From the NCBI GenBank assembly GCA_008125075.1, contig VLTH01000001.1, positions 1 to 64,000 of the forward strand: 64,000 bases of DNA, given 5' to 3'. This DNA comes from Acetivibrio alkalicellulosi. Its GTDB lineage: Bacteria; Bacillota; Clostridia; Acetivibrionales; Acetivibrionaceae. The first letter of the stretch is position 1. Each line of letters opens with the position of its first letter. A program made the position numbers and the translations under genes. The notes below the pieces were generated by a model. It did not search any database, had not been told where the DNA came from, and saw only the letters and a list, made by a program, of their open reading frames with translations. This document shows positions 58,923-64,000 of the stretch, one piece after another.

Positions 58923-59233
58923 TCTCCTAATATGTTTCCAACAATAAGCTTAACCCATTTGTCTTTGTTGGAATCTAATGATTTATTAAGGTTTGCAACC
59001 TTGACTCTGGTATCACGGGAAAATTTTTTAGCCTGTACACGAGCCATTCTCAAATTATCTTCTCTGACTTTTTCAACTTTCTGCATTACTGAAGAAAATA
59101 TTCGGTCTCTTTCTTTTTTTATCTCATCTTCAATTTGTTCCTTAGAACGATATTCACAGTGTTGAAGAGCTTCGTTTACAATATTTTGAGCCCTATATTC
59201 AATTTCAATTATTTTTTCAATTACATTATCCAT
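58919..59233 (-). CDS. V-type ATPase subunit G/H (peripheral stalk)
   Basis: 104 residues, almost entirely one long charged helix with FSSVMQKVEKVREDNLRMAR-type heptads; it pairs with subunit E in the stalk. ATG 59233 follows TGGAGAA; six upstream codons are in frame without support. First gene of the nine-gene operon. A possible promoter on the minus strand (TTGATT, 17 bases, TATATT) lies at about 59275-59305. Confidence 0.85.
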   Translation of the reverse strand: MDNVIEKIIEIEYRAQNIVNEALQHCEYRSKEQIEDEIKKERDRIFSSVMQKVEKVREDNLRMARVQAKKFSRDTRVKVANLNKSLDSNKDKWVKLIVGNILGE

Positions 59234-59357
59234 AATTATTCTCCAACGCATATTTCATAAAAAACAACATAAATTCAATATATCACAGTAGAATTATGAA
59301 ATCAATAGTTCTAGAAGGCTGTCAAAAAAAAAATTATATTTTATGTAACTTCAATTT

Positions 59358-59413
59358 AGGAATGCTGAAAATATAACTTCCACTACTATTTAAGACAAAA
59401 ACCCATTCCTTAT
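59358..59413. repeat. dispersed palindromic element, copy C (partial)
   Basis: AGGAATGCTGAAAATATAAC then TTCCACTACTATTT (59358-59391), close to copy B's left arm; CATTCCTTA about 15 bases on may be the remnant of the right arm. It sits between the divergent ATPase operon and the nitrilase gene. Confidence 0.7.
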
Positions 59414-59468
59414 TATGTATTGTAATATGATATAATTATTAATATAAATTTTAGGAGGAGAGTATATA

Positions 59469-60275
59469 ATGGCTGAATTTTACAAGGTTGCTTGCGTTCA
59501 AATGGATTGTATTCCTTGTGATATAGAAGAAAATTTAGAAAAGGCAGGGACATATTTGATTGAAGCAAAAAAGCAAGGTGCTAAGTTGGTTGTATTACCA
59601 GAGCTTTTTAATATTGGATATAATTTAGAGGAATTTAAAAAGTTAAATAATTATAGTGCATTAAAAACTATAGAATTTTTATCAAAAATGTCAAAGGAAT
59701 TGGGTATTTATATAGTAGCAGGTTTGGCAGAATCACTTCAAGATGGCCTATATAACTCTGCTTATGTTTTTGATAACCTTGGAGAAGTGATATGCAAGTA
59801 CAATAAGATGAATTTGTTTCCATTAAGTGATGAAAGAAAGATATTTATTGAAGGCAATAAAATAGCTACTTTTTCTTTTGGAGATTTTAAAGCAGGCATA
59901 TTAATTTGTTATGACATAAGATTTCCAGAGGTAACTATAAAATACTTTGAAGAAAATTGTAATGTTTTAATTGTATTATCAGCTTTTCCATTTCCAAGAC
60001 TGGATCATTGGAGGACATTGTTGAGGGCTAGGGCAATTGAAGGGCAATCATATATTATTGCATCTAATAGGGTTGGGAATGATGGTGAATTATGCTTTTT
60101 AGGCAATTCAAGAATTATTGATCCATGGGGAACAGATAAAGCAATTTTGAATGAATCAGAAGAAGGAATTATAATACACCAAATTGAGTATAAGAATATA
60201 GCTGAAGTAAGAAGTAAGATGAGATGTTTTGAAAATAAATCTAAATTAATTGATTATTTAAGAAGTACCAATTAA
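59469..60275 (+). CDS. carbon-nitrogen hydrolase (nitrilase superfamily, omega-amidase-like)
   Basis: 268 residues with the Glu-Lys-Cys triad: Glu in VVLPELFNIGY (near 45), Lys in YNKMNLFPLSDE (near 114) and Cys in ILICYDIRFPE (near 150). Hydrolyses small amides, for example alpha-keto acid amides; substrate not determined. Cytosolic. ATG after AGGAGGAG, own transcription unit closed by a strong terminator. Confidence 0.92.
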   Translation: MAEFYKVACVQMDCIPCDIEENLEKAGTYLIEAKKQGAKLVVLPELFNIGYNLEEFKKLNNYSALKTIEFLSKMSKELGIYIVAGLAESLQDGLYNSAYVFDNLGEVICKYNKMNLFPLSDERKIFIEGNKIATFSFGDFKAGILICYDIRFPEVTIKYFEENCNVLIVLSAFPFPRLDHWRTLLRARAIEGQSYIIASNRVGNDGELCFLGNSRIIDPWGTDKAILNESEEGIIIHQIEYKNIAEVRSKMRCFENKSKLIDYLRSTN

Positions 60276-60283
60276 AAATAAAC

Positions 60284-60317
60284 AAAAGGTCGGGACTCCT
60301 ATGCCCCGACCTTTTTA
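60284..60317. terminator. bidirectional terminator after the nitrilase gene
   Basis: AAAAGGTCGGG and CCCGACCTTTT form a perfect stem, with T runs on both strands; it serves the convergent genes on either side. Confidence 0.93.
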
Positions 60318-60337
60318 TTTGAAAATCAAAGTATATA

Positions 60338-62218
60338 CTAGATCTCGAGAGAATCCCAAATTTTTTCAAGTAGCTCAATGTTGTATTTGCTTTTTCTCAT
60401 AATAGATACTTCAAAAGTTATAATGTATGTTTTGTTATTTTTGTTTAATATATATCCCCATTCAATAAAATAACTATCTTCTTTTTTGCTTACATAGTAT
60501 TTTTTTGCACGTGTTCCCTTAACATTAACATCTTCAATATAATCAATAGTATAACCATAATCTTTTTCAAATCCCTTAATCATATCATTGATTTCATTAT
60601 AATCCATTTGATCAATTATATCCATTGAAAACCACATTGAGAGAGTATCATCATAATAATAAACATCATCAGCATCATTGGAATAAGAACTTTTTTCCCA
60701 TGTTGATGGGATTTGAAACGACCAGCCCAGTTTGTCATTTTTTATTGTTCTATATGTATGAGTGGTTTGTATAGTGTTTGGATCAATAATTAAACCTAGT
60801 TCTTCAAAGTTTGGTTCATCTACCTTAAAAGAGTATAGCATATCAAGTACTTTTTCCCTTTTGTTTTCATCATTGTATGTTTCATCAGTTAATAAGGCTC
60901 CGAATGTATATTTGTAATTATCACCTTTTAAATAAAAGTCAAATCCATAATATACTTCATCGTGAAGTTTGACAGTAGAAGGAGCAACTATTACATCGCT
61001 ACCATGAAGTTCAATATTTTCTACTTCATGGTATTTGATTATATCGGTGTTATAGTTCTTTTCTGAATACTCAAGATTTTGATTAAAAATGTCTTGAAGA
61101 GTCATACCTTTTTCATATGAATACATGCTAATAAAAACATAATTGCCATCAGTATCAACAAACTGTACTCTATTTTCTGTGTCATCATCTTTGCGTTCTA
61201 CCCAGTCTGCTATTACATCTAAAGAGTACCCGAATTTTTTATCAGTATAGTGCCTAAATCCATCTTCTGTAACGTCAGAAAGGTCTTCTATATTGCCATC
61301 GTCAACAAAGGACAAATCAAAGGAGTCTAGAATCCTTTGAATTTCTCTGTTGTTTCTGTAAAAATCATATTCAGAAACTAAACTGAGATGAAATATGTTA
61401 TCTTCCCTTATGTAAAAGCGCTCTTCAAAGCACAAATCTTTGTCTCTGTATACTACCTTAACATATTCTTTTTTATCAGAACTTATTTTGCCTTGATCTA
61501 TAAGAATATAATCCTTAGACTTATTTATTAAATTTGTAAATATAGTATCTAAGGTGACATCATCCCTTTTTATGAAAGTATTCATAAAAAAAGTATAATT
61601 ATAATCTTCATCTACAATATAATTAAAAGTTCCATTAAAGTTTCTGTAGTCAAGTTTTAAATTTTTAGGAAAATCAATAGACCAATTGTGATAACTATCG
61701 CCAATTCTGCCTTTATCACTTCTTTTTAAAATTAAACTAAAGTCTTTAATACTGTTGGGATTTACAGATTCTTTTATTACTTTTATTTGTTTTGTTTCAT
61801 GATCATAGTGTACGTCAGCACCAAAATTTTCAGTTATAAACCTAAGTGGTACCATTGTTCTGTCATTAATAATTCTTGGAGCTTCTAACAATTCTATTTC
61901 ATAACCATCAACAATAGCTTTTTTATTGTCTATGTAGAGTTTTATTATAACCTGGCTATAATCAAGGGTAACACAGCGTGTATTTCCATCCCAGTCTACT
62001 TTTGCACCAAATGCTTCAGTAATTACTCTGACAGGTACAAGAGTTACTCCGTTTATAACAACAGGTTTTTCAACTTTAAGATTATTACCGTTGATAGAAA
62101 GAGTATCATCTCCTACTCTAAAAGAAATCTCAATTGAAGTGCCTTCATTTGCTAACGCAAGATTAGATGATAACATCAAGCTTAAAATTACTAATAAGAT
62201 AATTAATAGTTTTTTCAA
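60338..62218 (-). CDS. secreted protein with copper-amine-oxidase-type N-terminal domain
   Basis: 626 residues. Signal peptide at about 1-23 (MKKLLIILLVILSLMLSSNL). The copper amine oxidase N-terminal (stalk) domain spans about 35-150, with its two motifs NGVTLVPVRVITEAFGAKVDWD and NDRTMVPLRFITENFGADVHYD. It is common in Firmicute surface proteins and not itself enzymatic. The rest contains three related segments of about 150 residues (each around a W-x-x-D/Q-x-P or W-V-E-R start, such as NWSIDFPKNLKLDY, LDVIADWVERKDD, WSFQIPSTWEKSS), perhaps PsbP/DUF1795-like repeats. Function unknown. Downstream of an HtrA-type gene by 26 bases, so probably one operon. Confidence 0.75.
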   Translation of the reverse strand: MKKLLIILLVILSLMLSSNLALANEGTSIEISFRVGDDTLSINGNNLKVEKPVVINGVTLVPVRVITEAFGAKVDWDGNTRCVTLDYSQVIIKLYIDNKKAIVDGYEIELLEAPRIINDRTMVPLRFITENFGADVHYDHETKQIKVIKESVNPNSIKDFSLILKRSDKGRIGDSYHNWSIDFPKNLKLDYRNFNGTFNYIVDEDYNYTFFMNTFIKRDDVTLDTIFTNLINKSKDYILIDQGKISSDKKEYVKVVYRDKDLCFEERFYIREDNIFHLSLVSEYDFYRNNREIQRILDSFDLSFVDDGNIEDLSDVTEDGFRHYTDKKFGYSLDVIADWVERKDDDTENRVQFVDTDGNYVFISMYSYEKGMTLQDIFNQNLEYSEKNYNTDIIKYHEVENIELHGSDVIVAPSTVKLHDEVYYGFDFYLKGDNYKYTFGALLTDETYNDENKREKVLDMLYSFKVDEPNFEELGLIIDPNTIQTTHTYRTIKNDKLGWSFQIPSTWEKSSYSNDADDVYYYDDTLSMWFSMDIIDQMDYNEINDMIKGFEKDYGYTIDYIEDVNVKGTRAKKYYVSKKEDSYFIEWGYILNKNNKTYIITFEVSIMRKSKYNIELLEKIWDSLEI

Positions 62219-62244
62219 AATAACTCCTCCTTATATTTTTAATA

Positions 62245-63393
62245 CTATCCCAAAACTACAATAACATCTAATATAATACCTCCTCGTCGTATTTTTATAG
62301 TTATTTTGTCACTTGGAATATACTTTTTCATTTCTTCATTATAATCTACCAAAGTATTTATACTTGAGCCATTTATAGAAATTATAACATCCTCTTCTAA
62401 AAGCCCATGATCCATAGCAGCAGAACCTTCTCTTACACGTGATATGGTAAGTCCACTATTTGTAGGAAGCCCAACTTTTGCTGCCCAATCTTCTTCTAGT
62501 TCTACTCCAAGTGTTGGTCTTCTAACAACCCCATATTTTTTAAAGTGTTCTAAAACATACTTTACAGTTCCAATAGGAATGGAAAACCCAAGACCTTCAA
62601 TATTTGAACCTGAATACTTATTTGAATTTATTCCTATAACTTCACCCTTTAAATTTATAAGGGGGCCGCCGCTATTACCAGGGTTTATTGCAGCATCTGT
62701 TTGAATTAATCTATAGGAACTATTTATGCTTCTGTTAACACCACTTATAATTCCAAGAGACGCAGAATTTCTTAAAGAAAATGATACTGGAGTACCTATT
62801 GCAATAACAGTTTTTCCAATTATAATATCTTCTTCTTTTCCTAATTTAGCAGGTTTCAAATCTTGCTTATTGATTTTTATTACTGCTAAATCCGTCTCTA
62901 TATCAATATTAATTAAGTTAGCTTCAAAGCCTTCCCCACTAGACAGTATAACTACAATTCTTTCCATGTCTGCTACAACATGAGCATTTGTTAATATTTC
63001 TCCTTTAGAACTTATAACAACGCCTGTGCCATGAACAATATTATCAGTATATCTGCTTTCCAAATTAGAGCCTCTTTTTAAAGTGCCAATTATTCCTACT
63101 ACTGAAGGGCTTGCATCCTTTATTATTTCAGGAATCAAATTGTCATCTGAAGACAGATGATTAATATTAACTACTCTATTTTTGTCATCCCATTCAACAT
63201 TAGCACCTAGAGCTTCAGAAATTGCTCTTACAGGTAGATAAGTTCTGTCATTTATTAAGTGAACAGGTTCATTAATTTCATTTCCATTAACATATATTTT
63301 TATTCTTGAGTTACTAAAAGTATTAATAGAAAAGAACATAAAGAACAGTAAAAGGTGAACTAAAACAAGATAGGCAATGAATTTTTTTCTCAC
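62245..63393 (-). CDS. membrane/secreted HtrA-type serine protease with stalk-domain N-terminus
   Basis: 382 residues from GTG 63393, about 9 bases after AAGGGGAG (the TTG three codons earlier is too close). Hydrophobic N-terminal span or signal (about 5-27), half of a copper-amine-oxidase-type domain (NDRTYLPVRAISEALGANVEWD, about 45-70), trypsin-like domain with His in LTNAHVV, Asp in TDLAVIKI and Ser in NPGNSGGPL, and one PDZ domain (about 285-382). Complete catalytic triad. Role: extracytoplasmic protein quality control or regulation. The stalk domain may target it to the wall, like its operon neighbour. Confidence 0.9.
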   Translation of the reverse strand: MRKKFIAYLVLVHLLLFFMFFSINTFSNSRIKIYVNGNEINEPVHLINDRTYLPVRAISEALGANVEWDDKNRVVNINHLSSDDNLIPEIIKDASPSVVGIIGTLKRGSNLESRYTDNIVHGTGVVISSKGEILTNAHVVADMERIVVILSSGEGFEANLINIDIETDLAVIKINKQDLKPAKLGKEEDIIIGKTVIAIGTPVSFSLRNSASLGIISGVNRSINSSYRLIQTDAAINPGNSGGPLINLKGEVIGINSNKYSGSNIEGLGFSIPIGTVKYVLEHFKKYGVVRRPTLGVELEEDWAAKVGLPTNSGLTISRVREGSAAMDHGLLEEDVIISINGSSINTLVDYNEEMKKYIPSDKITIKIRRGGIILDVIVVLG

Positions 63394-63402
63394 AATAATC
63401 AA

Positions 63403-63629
63403 CTCCCCTTAAATAATTTATTTAATTCTTATATTGAAAATTACCTTAGCCATCTTAGTAACCATGTTTAGGATTTGCCGAAAATACAACTTCCACTACA
63501 GTATATTCAGAATAGCACTTATAAACAATTAAATTAAGAATTTCTAATTTAATTAATATTATATTCAATAAATTAGAAGATTGCAATAATTTTTTGCCAT
63601 GGATTATTTTGGGTTATTTTTTCAAGGCC
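63403..63629. other. gap between the HtrA gene and smpB promoter
   Basis: AT-rich; apart from the partial dispersed element at 63467-63500 nothing else is supported. Confidence 0.4.
63467..63500. repeat. dispersed palindromic element, copy D (left arm only)
   Basis: TTTAGGATTTGCCGAAAATA then CAACTTCCACTAC, aligned with the left arms at 38303, 48051 and 59355. Confidence 0.65.
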
Positions 63630-63657
63630 TTGACATACAAAGTTAAAATGATATAAT
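63630..63657 (+). promoter_or_regulatory. sigma-A promoter for smpB
   Basis: TTGACA at 63630-63635, 16-base spacer, TATAAT at 63652-63657. A small hairpin (CCTTTCC...GGAAGG) follows at about 63683-63700 in the leader. Confidence 0.8.
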
Positions 63658-63743
63658 AAATAATTGTAAGCATATAAAAACACCTTTCCAACAGGAAGGG
63701 TTATTTTTATCAGAATAACTTAATGTGACAGGCGGTTTGTAGT

Positions 63744-64000
63744 ATGTCAAAGGAAGCAAAAAAGACTATAGCACAAAATAAAAAAGCCCGGCAAGAGTAC
63801 TTTATTGAACAGACATTAGAAGCAGGAATTGTTTTGTCAGGAACTGAAGTAAAGTCTGTAAGAGCCGGCAAGGTTAACTTAAAGGATAGCTATGCCATTA
63901 TTAAAAGTGGTGAAGTGTTTATAAATGGCATGCATGTTAGTCCCTATGAGCAGGGTAATATATTTAATAAAGATCCTTTAAGGGACAGGAAACTTCTTTT
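63744..64000 (+). CDS. smpB: SsrA-binding protein SmpB, 3'-truncated by window edge
   Basis: 86 codons visible, starting [20 protein letters not shown], then [40 protein letters not shown] and the start of the [10 protein letters not shown] segment. This is the OB-fold body of SmpB, which delivers tmRNA to stalled ribosomes. The C-terminal tail is beyond the window. The ribosome-binding site is weak (AGGCGG). The ssrA gene would often lie downstream, outside the window. Confidence 0.95.
   Translation, partial: MSKEAKKTIAQNKKARQEYFIEQTLEAGIVLSGTEVKSVRAGKVNLKDSYAIIKSGEVFINGMHVSPYEQGNIFNKDPLRDRKLL

Overview
The window comes from a low-GC, AT-rich Gram-positive anaerobe of the class Clostridia. 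The evidence is the Firmicute-type ribosomal and RNA polymerase gene order, an L7Ae-like YbxF gene between rpoC and rpsL, LonB beside the tig-clpP-clpX cluster, a V-type rather than F-type ATPase in the window, and two secreted beta-helix proteins carrying dockerin-like repeats. Dockerins point to a cellulosome-forming relative (Acetivibrio/Ruminiclostridium-like), but the species cannot be fixed from the sequence alone.

Layout. 1-3254 is a graveyard of mobile DNA: the 3' part of a group II intron sitting in an RHS-repeat gene, whose 3' end is cut by an insertion-sequence end; a small coiled-coil gene; an internally deleted IS481-like element; and the last codons of an ssb gene that the element abuts. 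3546-20516 is the conserved transcription/translation block: rpmG, secE, nusG, rplK, rplA, the L10 leader, rplJ, rplL, rpoB, rpoC, ybxF-like, rpsL, rpsG, fusA, tuf. 20531-27652 holds a DUF192 gene, an ECF sigma/anti-sigma pair, a small membrane protein, an HPr-like protein without the phospho-histidine followed by an Enzyme I-like protein, uvrC and a metallophosphoesterase. 27868-37215 is a protein-quality-control region, tig-clpP-clpX ... lonB, split by a four-gene module: ECF sigma factor, membrane-anchored serpin, secreted caspase-fold protein, secreted YcdB-like protein.

37488-45219 has uppP, tsaD, a DnaA-box-rich gap, a radical SAM/PDZ/DUF512 protein, a lytic transglycosylase, a Cys-rich protein, DUF402, PHP and CPBP-protease genes. 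45768-50468 carries two paralogous dockerin/beta-helix proteins, each behind a long structured upstream region. 50643-59233 (minus strand) is a complete nine-gene V-type ATPase operon (H/G-C-I-K-F-E-A-B-D). The end holds a nitrilase-family amidohydrolase, two secreted proteins with copper-amine-oxidase-type N-terminal domains (one fused to an HtrA protease), and the start of smpB.

Most notable: the sigma/serpin/caspase-like module (31253-35203) looks like a protease-sensing regulatory system in which a serpin domain takes the extracytoplasmic sensor position of an anti-sigma factor. Also notable are three families of dispersed hairpin repeats, one with compensatory base changes; an HPr with Asp15 and Ser46 beside an Enzyme I; and a cluster of DnaA boxes far from any recognisable replication-origin genes. 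Gene starts below were chosen from ribosome-binding sites and family N-termini, so several differ from the longest open frame.
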